This document shows, one piece after another, positions 51,672 through 60,900 of a DNA stretch of 64,000 nt. The position numbers and the translations under genes are program-made. The notes beneath the pieces are model-generated. The model made no database searches. It saw only the letters and a list, made by a program, of their open reading frames with translations, and was not told the DNA's origin. Position 1 is the first letter of the stretch; each line of letters opens with the position of its first letter. Source of the DNA: Deferribacteraceae bacterium UBA6799 (GTDB taxonomy: Bacteria > Chrysiogenota > Deferribacteres > Deferribacterales > Geovibrionaceae); contig DKFJ01000006.1 in assembly GCA_002452335.1 (NCBI GenBank), forward strand, positions 215,207 through 279,206. The letters run 5' to 3'.

Positions 51672-53519
51672 TTATTTTTCTACCTGACTGACGTCTCTCA
51701 CAGCGCCTCTGGCGGCGCTGGTTGTCATGGCGGCATAAGCACGCAGAGCGGCGGAAACTTTTCTTGTCCTGCTGCCCGGTTTCCATGCCTTTGCCCCTTT
51801 TGACTCCATAGCCTTGCGTCTTTCGGTCATTGTGGCGTCAGAAATCGCTACCTCTATGGTTCTGTTGGGGATGTCTATGTTGATGGTGTCTCCCTCTTCT
51901 ATCAGCCCTATGTTGCCGCCCTCGGCCGCCTCTGGTGAGACGTGTCCGATGGAGAGGCCGGATGTGCCTCCGGAGAAGCGTCCGTCTGTTATGAGGGCGC
52001 AGGCCTTGCCCAGTCCCTTTGATTTCAGATAGCTGGTGGGATAGAGCATCTCCTGCATTCCGGGACCGCCTTTGGGTCCTTCGTATCTTATGATTACCAC
52101 GTCACCAGCTTTTATCTTGTCTGTCAGGATTGCGCTGACTGCGGCGTCCTGACTTTCGAAGATGCGTGCCGGACCGGAGAATTTAAGTATGCTGGCGTCC
52201 ACGCCCGCAGTTTTTACTATACATCCGTCCAGAGCGAGGTTGCCGTAAAGCACGGCGAGCCCGCCGTCCTGGCTGTATGCGTGGGCTTTGTCCCTGATAC
52301 ATCCTTTCTCTCTGTCTGTGTCGAGCGTGTCGTATTTCTTATTCTGGCTGAAAGGCTCGATGGTGGGGACGTTGCCGGGAGCCGCCATATAGCGGGGCTT
52401 GGCTGATTCGCTGGTCATTATGTCCCATTTTGCCAGCACTTCTCCAATATTCATCTGCTGTACGGTGTTCTGTTCACCGCTTATCAGTCCTGCTCTGTTC
52501 AGCTCCGCCAGAATACCGATGACGCCGCCCGCGCGGTGAACGTCCTCCATGTGGTATTCCTGAGTGGAGGGAGCTACCTTGCACAGGTGGGGTACTATTC
52601 TGGAGAGCCTGTCTATGTCTTTCATGGAGAAATCGACTTCGGCCTCCTGTGCTACTGCCAGCAGGTGCAGAACTGTGTTGGTAGACCCGCCCATGGCTAT
52701 GTCCAGAGACATGGCGTTTTCAAAAGTTTTCTTTGTGGCGATGGATCTGGGGAGAACGGAGCAATCATCGTTCAGATAGTATGCCCTGCACATATCCACT
52801 ATGCGTCTGCCCGCCTCCAGAAAGAGTTCCTTTCTCTCGGCGTGGGTGGCGACCAGACTGCCGTTGCCGGGCAGAGCCAGACCCAGAGCCTCCGCCAGAC
52901 AGTTCATTGAGTTGGCGGTGAACATGCCGGAGCATGATCCGCAGGTGGGGCATGCCGATCTTTCCATTGTCAGACAGTCGGCGTCGGATACTTTGTCATT
53001 TCCGGCGGCTATCATGGCGTCTATCAGGTCCATTTTAGTGAATCTGCCGCCCACTTCCGCTTTTCCGGCCTCCATAGGTCCGCCGGATACAAATATTGCG
53101 GGTATGTTCAGGCGCATGGCGGCCATGAGCATCCCGGGGGTTATCTTGTCACAGTTGGATATGCAGACCAGAGCGTCTGCGCAGTGGGCGTTTGCCATGT
53201 ATTCCACTGAGTCGGCGATGATCTCTCTGGACGGAAGGCTGTAGAGCATTCCATCGTGTCCCATGGCGATTCCGTCGTCTATGGCGATGGTGTTCATCTC
53301 TTTCGCCACGCCGCCCGCTTTCTCTATCTCTTCGGCCACTAACTGACCTATGTCTTTCAGGTGGACGTGTCCGGGTACAAACTGGGTAAAAGAGTTGACC
53401 ACTGCTATTATCGGTTTGTTTTCAAAATCCTGTTCTTTCATGCCTGTGGCGCGCCATAAGGCTCTCGCCCCTGCCATGTTTCTGCCTTTTGTGCTGGTGT
53501 GCGAACGATAAGCTGGCAT
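51672..53519 (-). CDS. ilvD: Dihydroxy-acid dehydratase
   Basis: Iron-sulfur enzyme of branched-chain amino acid synthesis, converting dihydroxy-acids to 2-keto acids. About 615 residues, normal for the long (E. coli-type) form. Cluster-binding and signature stretches are CISNCDKITPGMLMAAMRL and ERSACPTCGSCSGMFTANSMN. I use ATG 53519, 5 bases from GAGGGGG; ten additional residues to 53549 are unlikely. It stands alone between the array terminator and the AT-rich island and is a housekeeping marker of the core chromosome. Confidence 0.96.
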   Translation of the reverse strand: MPAYRSHTSTKGRNMAGARALWRATGMKEQDFENKPIIAVVNSFTQFVPGHVHLKDIGQLVAEEIEKAGGVAKEMNTIAIDDGIAMGHDGMLYSLPSREIIADSVEYMANAHCADALVCISNCDKITPGMLMAAMRLNIPAIFVSGGPMEAGKAEVGGRFTKMDLIDAMIAAGNDKVSDADCLTMERSACPTCGSCSGMFTANSMNCLAEALGLALPGNGSLVATHAERKELFLEAGRRIVDMCRAYYLNDDCSVLPRSIATKKTFENAMSLDIAMGGSTNTVLHLLAVAQEAEVDFSMKDIDRLSRIVPHLCKVAPSTQEYHMEDVHRAGGVIGILAELNRAGLISGEQNTVQQMNIGEVLAKWDIMTSESAKPRYMAAPGNVPTIEPFSQNKKYDTLDTDREKGCIRDKAHAYSQDGGLAVLYGNLALDGCIVKTAGVDASILKFSGPARIFESQDAAVSAILTDKIKAGDVVIIRYEGPKGGPGMQEMLYPTSYLKSKGLGKACALITDGRFSGGTSGLSIGHVSPEAAEGGNIGLIEEGDTINIDIPNRTIEVAISDATMTERRKAMESKGAKAWKPGSRTRKVSAALRAYAAMTTSAARGAVRDVSQVEK

Positions 53520-53820
53520 TTTATCCCCCTCGATTTTGTAATATGTCATAATCTAATGAATTTTACATGGTTAAACAAGAATGAATTTAGCTTTATCCGA
53601 GTTTAAAACGATGCGGGATATGGAATGCTAATCAAATTTAAAGTGTATCTAGCGTTTGCATATTATAGTTATAATAAATATGGATTGTATATAACAAGAT
53701 AGACATGGATATATTTAAAAGTGTATTATAAAAGTGAGTTTATTTTTAGTTTTGTGAAGTTGAAAATATTGTTATGATTAAACATAAAATGATAACTAAA
53801 GCGGTATAAGTGAGGAAAAT

Positions 53821-54756
53821 ATGTCGTCAAAACAAGTTATATTAAGGGCGTTTAATATTAATCAGGTATCAGATATATCAACTGTTAATAAATCAATAAT
53901 TACACAGATACGGACTAAGACAGATACTGCTTCTAAAGAAAGAAGGATGACTTTAAATGAGATGGAAAGCGAGCCTGAAGTTGAGTGCGCAGCTATTCTT
54001 AAAGTTGAAGAAGAGTATGCTTTTGGAATAATTATGAAATTTAGGATAGGGAATGACACTACTCACATCCCTGAGAGTATATTCGATAAGAAAAATTTTA
54101 CTTTTGACGATATGCAAACCCTAGAAAATGGACAATATGCAGAGTATATTGACCACTACTTCTTTTGTTTGAATCAAAAGCATATGATTACAAATCTTCG
54201 TGGGAATCAAACAATTAAACGCTTTTCTGTATATATAAATTGGTTAATCAAAACAGAAGATTATGAATTTACACCTGTGATTGACACATCATCAGAAGTG
54301 AGATTGTCTGAAATTAATAGTATAACAATAGGAAACAACAGAAGTTTAGCGATGACTGTTAATAAGAACGCAGGGCAGTCTCCAGTAACAAGTAGTGTTG
54401 TGAATATGGGTGTTGAACTTATAAGAAATATTTTTATAAATGACACTACAACTTTATCAGAACAACAGATTGAAAATATAGTGTCCGCTAAACTTATATT
54501 AAAATTGAAAAAACCAAATAAAATGACAGATGAAGATTATCAGTCCAAGTATGGAGCAATTTTAAACCCTATTGCTGATTCAGAGAATATAGTGTTTAAT
54601 AAGAAAAAGGGAGGCAGTATTAGTGGTAAAACCTTATTAAAGGTGAAGAAAGTTGATGTCACTACTACACAAAGAAAGCATCTTGTTGAAAATGATATAT
54701 ATCGAGAAATGAGAACTTTCCTTAAAGAGCTTGCTACAGATGAAGCACCTAATTAG
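53821..54756 (+). CDS. Unrecognised 311-residue protein, RexA-like by pair architecture
   Basis: No Pfam-type motif that I can name with certainty. The protein is soluble, Lys/Asp-rich and AT-rich in codon use. Segment NFTFDDMQTLENGQYAEYI, then HYFFCLNQ and QTIKRFSVYINWL, recalls phage lambda RexA in order and spacing. Its last 17 bases overlap a four-helix membrane protein gene the size of RexB, matching the rexA-rexB layout. A phage-exclusion sensor coupled to a membrane effector is therefore the working hypothesis; other Abi-type membrane modules such as Kiwa are possible. It opens the AT-rich island. Confidence 0.5.
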   Translation: MSSKQVILRAFNINQVSDISTVNKSIITQIRTKTDTASKERRMTLNEMESEPEVECAAILKVEEEYAFGIIMKFRIGNDTTHIPESIFDKKNFTFDDMQTLENGQYAEYIDHYFFCLNQKHMITNLRGNQTIKRFSVYINWLIKTEDYEFTPVIDTSSEVRLSEINSITIGNNRSLAMTVNKNAGQSPVTSSVVNMGVELIRNIFINDTTTLSEQQIENIVSAKLILKLKKPNKMTDEDYQSKYGAILNPIADSENIVFNKKKGGSISGKTLLKVKKVDVTTTQRKHLVENDIYREMRTFLKELATDEAPN

Positions 54757-55171
54757 AATGATTGTAGTATTTATCCTTACTCTGCCATTTGCTTATTACA
54801 GTATTAAGCCAGAGAAGGACTTGATTAATACGCTCTATAATGTTTCGGGGATACTTTTCAGTATAGGTTTAGGACTTATTGTAACGCTTGACTTGTCTCA
54901 AGTCAGAAATGATAAGCTACTCAAAGGTATTCGTAAAAATATCAGAATAGTTAGAAACACCTTTATTATTTATTTCGTAATAAATACAGCATTTTATATT
55001 TTGTCTTTTTATCTAATTCATCCTATTTCTGTTTTTGGATTTGAATATTATTATGGAATATTCGTATGCTTAACCTGTATCTACACGATTATGTATTTTG
55101 TGTATAATTTCCTTGAGATCCAACAGCTAAAAAATGATATTACAGATGCTGTCAATAATTCGCAATCTTAA
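54740..55171 (+). CDS. Four-helix inner-membrane protein, RexB-like partner
   Basis: About 143 residues with four predicted membrane helices: near residues 5-22, 35-52, 70-93 and 102-125. A basic cytoplasmic loop VRNDKLLKGIRKNIRIVRN lies between helices 2 and 3. The same size, topology and loop position are seen in lambda RexB, an ion-channel-like exclusion protein. ATG 54740 overlaps the upstream gene, so the pair is co-translated. Function is inferred from architecture only. Confidence 0.5.
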   Translation: MKHLIRMIVVFILTLPFAYYSIKPEKDLINTLYNVSGILFSIGLGLIVTLDLSQVRNDKLLKGIRKNIRIVRNTFIIYFVINTAFYILSFYLIHPISVFGFEYYYGIFVCLTCIYTIMYFVYNFLEIQQLKNDITDAVNNSQS

Positions 55172-55273
55172 CAAAGGAATTTTTTTTACTTTTTGGAGTG
55201 CTAGTAATTTTGAATAAGTAGGATGTATATGTATTTAGATTTTGATATAGCATCTACATTTGCACAGTATAAA

Positions 55274-55326
55274 CGCCCCCGGCATGACTCGAACATGCGG
55301 CCTCTGGATTTCTAATCCGGAGGTCT
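55274..55326 (-). other. tRNA-Arg-like remnant (T arm, acceptor 3' half and anticodon arm), possible attachment site
   Basis: On the minus strand the T arm GCATG-TTCGAGT-CATGC and the 3' acceptor strand CGGGGGCG are intact, but the D arm and 5' acceptor strand are absent. The anticodon stem-loop reads as a proper Arg TCT loop (TTTCTAA) only on the opposite strand; on the tRNA strand it is TTAGAAA with a mismatched stem. It is not a functional tRNA gene. Such 3' fragments often mark integration sites of mobile elements. Confidence 0.6.
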
Positions 55327-55385
55327 TGTTTTTTTTGTTATGTAGATATAGACTATTTGAGTTATAACGTATTCTTTGAAAAAAA

Positions 55386-55571
55386 TTATTTTGTTGAATC
55401 CTGTCTGATTCTGAGAAAAATATATAGCGCTCCTATGCAGGTAATAATAGCGCATGCAATCACAGCTTCAGTTGGCGCATTTGAAAAAGAATAGACAATA
55501 TCCTTTATAGAAATAGCAAAAAAAGCAATCATAAAAACAGACATAATAATCAAAACAAGCAGTTCAACCAT
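55386..55571 (-). CDS. Small two-helix membrane protein
   Basis: A 61-residue protein with hydrophobic segments near residues 2-24 and 34-54 and a charged tail FLRIRQDSTK. ATG 55571 follows GGAG at 8 bases, and a GTG at 55580 is the alternative. No family is recognised. It lies alone between the tRNA remnant and the nucleotidyltransferase gene; it could be a membrane toxin-like or accessory protein, but nothing shows this. Confidence 0.5.
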   Translation of the reverse strand: MVELLVLIIMSVFMIAFFAISIKDIVYSFSNAPTEAVIACAIITCIGALYIFLRIRQDSTK

Positions 55572-55682
55572 AATTGCCACTCCATTTAATAAATATTATC
55601 GTAGATTGATTGAATATGACAGATATTAATATGTCTATGCGATATAATATTTCATATTGCATGTGTTTTATTGAGGACAGGT

Positions 55683-56456
55683 ATGCACACAAAAATTATA
55701 GAGAGGCTTGAGTCTTTTGAGCAGGAATATAATGTCAAAGTTTTATATGCTGTTGAGTCAGGCAGCAGGGCATGGGGATTTGCCTCTACAACAAGTGACT
55801 ATGATGTTAGGTTCATATACGCAGAGACTATAGATAGATATCTTAGCCTTGAGAATACTAGAGATGTTATTGAGTCTACTGAAGAAAATGGGCTTCTGGA
55901 TTTTTCAGGCTGGGATCTGAAGAAAGCTATGAAGCTTTTTAGAAAAGGTAATCCGGCTCTGATGGAGTGGCTTAATTCTCCAATCGTTTATATAGATAGG
56001 TATGGTGTTGCTGATATACTTAGAAGTGCCGCATTGATGTGTTTTAGTCCTAAATCTTCAATTTATCATTACCTTCACATGTCCAATCGCAACTATAATG
56101 AATATATTACTGGTGATCGGGTAAGAGTGAAGAGATATTTTTATGTATTACGTCCTATTTTTGCCTGTCACTGGATTTTGAAATATCAGAATCAGCCGCC
56201 TGTATTATATTCGGAGCTTTTTTCAGATATAGACTTGCCGGCTAATCTAGAAGAAGAAATTGAAAATCTCTATTCCCTGAGGGTTTCACTGCAGGAAGAT
56301 GAACATATTAATAAATCAGAAATAGTTAATAAATATATTATAGAGGAATTTTCAAGTCTTAAGAAATTAGTGGATACTTTATCATCAACGACAGAATCAT
56401 CTGATAATTTTGATAATGTTTTTCGTCAGGTGCTGAAAGATGTCTGGGGATTCTGA
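55683..56456 (+). CDS. RlaP/YcgL-type DNA-polymerase-beta-like nucleotidyltransferase
   Basis: A 257-residue protein of PF10127 type: the nucleotidyltransferase signature VESGSRAWGF followed by TSDYDVRFIYA supplies the GS and DxD(x) metal site, and DLKKAMKLFRKGNPALMEWLNSP is a family-specific block. Members are linked to RNA repair or to toxin-antitoxin and defence neighbourhoods; the substrate is uncertain. I use ATG 55683, 6 bases from GAGG. Monocistronic in an AT-rich island. Confidence 0.85.
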   Translation: MHTKIIERLESFEQEYNVKVLYAVESGSRAWGFASTTSDYDVRFIYAETIDRYLSLENTRDVIESTEENGLLDFSGWDLKKAMKLFRKGNPALMEWLNSPIVYIDRYGVADILRSAALMCFSPKSSIYHYLHMSNRNYNEYITGDRVRVKRYFYVLRPIFACHWILKYQNQPPVLYSELFSDIDLPANLEEEIENLYSLRVSLQEDEHINKSEIVNKYIIEEFSSLKKLVDTLSSTTESSDNFDNVFRQVLKDVWGF

Positions 56457-56587
56457 AAAAGAAGTTACATTAAAATTTCAATAGTGTGCGGTGAATGTTG
56501 AGATATTCACCGTAATATATGCGGCAGATACCGGTTGTGTTTGCAGTGATTTAAGAGTATATTCAATGCAAATAGAGCGGTGAATAT

Positions 56588-57694
56588 ATGTGGATATATG
56601 AACATAAAAATTGGCCGAAGTTCACATGGGATATGGGAAAACTATCAAATGAGCTGGCCAGCGTAAGGTATAATCAGGGTAGACTGCTTGGTAAAATGGA
56701 AAATCTCGGATTTGACCTTCAGCTTGAGGCGAGTCTGAACACCATGACTCAGGACATTGTAAAATCATCAGCTATAGAGGGTGAAAACCTCAATATGAAG
56801 GAAGTCCGCTCATCAGTTGCCAGACGGATGGGCATTGATGTTGAAACTTTTTTCACAGTCAATCGTGATGTTGATGGCATTGTAGATATTATGTTTGATG
56901 CCATGCAGAATTTTGAAAAGCAACTCTCTATGGACAGACTTTTTAGCTGGCACTCGGCATTGTTTCCTGCTGGAAGAAGTAGATTGTATAAAATTGCTGT
57001 TGGCAGGTGGAGAACAGTTGAAACCGAGCCGATGCAGGTTATATCAGGTGCATATGGACACGAGAAAATTCACTATGTTGCTCCGCATGCGGGTGTTGTT
57101 GAAAATGAAATGGAGACGTTTCTCAGATGGTTTGACAATGATATAGCTATTGATCCAGTTTTAAAAGCTGGTATTGCTCATTTTTGGTTTGTCACTATTC
57201 ATCCTTTTGAAGATGGAAACGGACGTCTTGCCCGTGTAATCGCAGATTTGGCGCTTGCAAGAGCAGACAAGGTGTCGCTACGGTTCTACAGTTTATCCAA
57301 GCAGATAGAAAAAGAAAAAGAAGATTATTATAGTGAACTTGAACGGCAGCAGAGAGGCACGCCGGATATAACCAGGTGGCTTGAATGGTTTATTGGCTGT
57401 TTAGAGCGGGCCATTAGAAATTCAGGTGAAATTCTGGACACGGTTATTCACAAAGCCGAGCTATGGAAGAAAGTAAACGAAAAACCTGTAAATGAACGTC
57501 AGAGAATGATAATTAATATTATGCTGGGAGATGGTTTCAAAGGAAATATGAATACGTCAAAATACGCAAAAATTGCCAAATGTTCCAACGATACTGCATT
57601 GCGTGATATCCAGGAACTGAAAGAACGCGGCATTTTTATCCAGAATCAAGGAGGCGGTCGTAGTACCAGTTACCGCTTGGCAAATAACATTTAA
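56588..57694 (+). CDS. Fic domain protein with N-terminal self-inhibitory helix
   Basis: A 368-residue Fic protein, which AMPylates (or otherwise modifies) target proteins. The Fic core HPFEDGNGRLAR is intact. SSAIEGENL near residue 59 matches the class II inhibitory motif (S/T)xxxE(G/N), so activity is probably self-restrained. The N-terminus WIYEHKNWPKFTWDMGKL fits DUF4172. The C-terminus carries a winged-helix region (SNDTALRDIQEL) similar to those that bind DNA in stand-alone Fic regulators. Islands frequently carry such genes. Confidence 0.9.
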   Translation: MWIYEHKNWPKFTWDMGKLSNELASVRYNQGRLLGKMENLGFDLQLEASLNTMTQDIVKSSAIEGENLNMKEVRSSVARRMGIDVETFFTVNRDVDGIVDIMFDAMQNFEKQLSMDRLFSWHSALFPAGRSRLYKIAVGRWRTVETEPMQVISGAYGHEKIHYVAPHAGVVENEMETFLRWFDNDIAIDPVLKAGIAHFWFVTIHPFEDGNGRLARVIADLALARADKVSLRFYSLSKQIEKEKEDYYSELERQQRGTPDITRWLEWFIGCLERAIRNSGEILDTVIHKAELWKKVNEKPVNERQRMIINIMLGDGFKGNMNTSKYAKIAKCSNDTALRDIQELKERGIFIQNQGGGRSTSYRLANNI

Positions 57695-57959
57695 TTCCGA
57701 AATTATGAATTGAGCTGGTTTGCTACATATGGTGGATAATATATAATCAACCGTTATTGATAACTTGAATTATATCTATTGCCCCGGAGTGGAGCAATGA
57801 TTTTTGTTATCGAAACGGGTTATATTCAAAACTTCAGCAATACTTATGTTAGCTGAGTATCCTAATTTTCGTGTTTTATCACATTAGTATAATTTCAACT
57901 TGTTAAATCGATACGCATGGTGCAGAATTTTATATAAAAAATTGTTAGAAGGTCTGATT

Positions 57960-60900
57960 ATGCTGACTGATACTCTGCTCTTACTCAATAAAAACAGAAA
58001 AGAATTACTTGATCTCTCAACCAGGAATACTCTGATTCATTATAGTAAAAAAAGAAGACAGATAGATGTCGTAGATGAAAAATCTGACAGTATCTTCGAT
58101 ATATTAGTCAACCAAGGGCATAAAATGTCTTTTGAACCTCTGGAAGAAGAAAAATTGAAAGAAGTCATAGAAGACAATGAGGTTGATATAAGTCAGCTTC
58201 TTTCTCAGCCAGAAGAAGAGCTGGATGAAAAAGGGTATGCTGATAGGCATTATGACAATAAACTTCAAACAAAACTTTCTCCAGATAAACTTCAGAGGAG
58301 TTTACTTTCGATCCATAATGATTCAAAAACCTACATCGAAGAACAGGGAGCTAATATTCTCTATTTGGCTTTAGGGTTTCTGTATTGGTTTGAGTCTGAC
58401 AATGTTTCTGAAGCGAGAAGAGCTCCTTTAGTATTAATCCCTGTATCAATTGACAGAAAAAGTGCCCGTGAACGTTTTTCCTTATCATATGACGGTGAAG
58501 AAATTGGTGATAATCTTTCTTTAGCAGAAAAACTAAGATCAGAGTTTTCGATAGAAATTCCACCCATTAAAGAAATAGATAGTTTTGATGTAATGGCATA
58601 TTTTGATCAAGTTAAGTTGGCAGTTGAAAAAGAAAAAAGATGGCAGGTTGATCCGCATAAAATTATTCTTGGTTTCTTTTCTTTTGGTAAGTTTTTAATG
58701 TATAAAGATCTCGATGCTGATAAATGGAGTAGTACAGAGTGTTGTGTACTTGATGCTCTTTTGAATGGTGGATTTAGAAATGAGTCCAGTGATTTTGGTG
58801 AAGATACTAATGTTGATGATATAATATCCCCACTAAACTCTTCCTTTATTAAAGATGCTGACAGCACACAGGTATTAGCTGTTTTAGATGCCAAATCTGG
58901 AAAAAACTTAGCAATTCAGGGACCTCCTGGTACAGGTAAATCTCAGACAATTACAAATATTATTGCAGAAGGCTTATCGGATGGTAAGAAAATACTATTC
59001 GTTTCAGAAAAAATGGCCGCTCTGGAGGTCGTAAAAAGTAGGCTTGATCAGTCTGGGTTAGGTGATGCTGTTTTTGAATTACATAGTTTCAAGACTAATA
59101 AAAAACATGTTCTTGGTGAACTTGATAGAGTTTTAAATAGCGGCAGGCCAAAAAATATTGAAAACACTTATGATATTGATGAATATTTAGAATCAAGAAA
59201 GAGACTAAATGAATACTGCCAGGCTGTTAACAGTAAAATTGATGGAACTCAGCTTAGTTTTGTTCAAGCGTTAGGCAAACGCAGCCTCATAGAGAACCCT
59301 ATAGTAAATGACGATAGTTTTCCTGATATTAATCTCCAGCAGGATCAGTATCAGAAAGTTCGTATTATTGTTCAGGAAATTACTAATTATTTAAAAGAGA
59401 ATGGGGTCCCCTCATCTAATCCTTTGTCAGCGAGTCAATTGACAGTATACGTTCCGTCAGATAAAGCGGACATAGCTTTAAACATAAAGCAAATTATTTC
59501 AAGCATAGAGCAAGTAATGCTCAATATGAAATTCATTGGTGAAAAGCTCGAAAGAAGTTTTTCTGCTGATAAAGATACTTTTAATAAAATAAAACGTACA
59601 GCTGACATAGCGGTAACTTCTCCTGATCTACAAAAAGCTGAGGTTAAAACAGATGATTGGTTGAATAAAAGAGATGAAATTGTAAGGTTTATGAATTCAG
59701 CGGATGATATTCAGAAGATATATATAAAATATAGAGACCGACTAATTGATGAGGTATGGAGCCAAGATTTACTCCAGGAAAGGAAAATATTTGCTGCGAT
59801 AGGTGATAAATGGTGGAGAATACTTTCCGGTGAATACAGAAGGGCAAGTAGAAGTATTAAGGGTTACCTGAAAGGCACTCTTAAAAATGATAATAAAGCC
59901 ATTATTGATATGTTGGATTCAATTATGTCTGTCCAAAAACAAAAGCCATCTGTGGATGAATCGATAACTAGGATAGAACAGATATTTAATGATTCCCTGG
60001 ATATTATGGCTACAGAGTGGAGTCGTCTGCGAGTTACATCTGATTGGTTATATGAAAGACATGTAGAACTTGAAAAAGGTGAAATTTTATCTTGTATATT
60101 TGATATGATAAACAGACCCGATTGCATTGCTGACATTTCTGAAAAATGTCAGCAAAGTATAGAATTACTACATGATATCAACGAGAAATTTTTATATGTT
60201 TCTAAGAAAATCATGATTGTGACTAATACTTGCCAAGATATTAGTGATATGACTGAGATTTTAAAAGGATGGTTGGCAAATATTGATTATTTAGATTCTG
60301 TTACCTATTTTAATTCTCTTAGGGATAAATTAGCAAAATATGGGTTAGTATCCATAGCGGATAAAGCGTTCAATTGGAAATACTCCAACGAAAGTTTTAT
60401 CAATGCTTATGATTGTAAATGGCTTGATGAAAAACTTGAACAGGCATTTAGGCTGAAACCAGAAATTCACAATTTTAATGCCTCTGGACACAAAACAAAA
60501 ATCAAAAATTTTTCTGAAATAGATAAAAAACTTATGTTTCAGAATTGTTGTAAACTTGCTTTCAGTCACCATATGTCAGTTCCAAGGGGTTCTGATGGTG
60601 AAATGAGTGTAATAAAAACTCAGATTAATAGAAAAAGAAACATTATTCCAATTAGAAAGTTGATAGAAAAAGCTGGTAGAGCTATTCAGGCCATTAAGCC
60701 TGTTTTCATGATGAGCCCCATGTCTGTTGCAACATATCTGCCGCCAGCGACCGTAAAATTTGATATGGTTATATTTGATGAAGCCAGTCAAGTAAAACCT
60801 GTTGATGCATTTGGAGCAATTCTCAGAGCTGGACAAACAATAGTAGTCGGGGATAAAAGACAGCTTCCTCCCACTAGTTTTTTTGAAAAAATAAGTGCTG

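Noticed and set aside
55274..55326. Intact tRNA gene
   Set aside because: D arm and 5' acceptor strand are missing and the anticodon stem is mismatched, so only a remnant is claimed.
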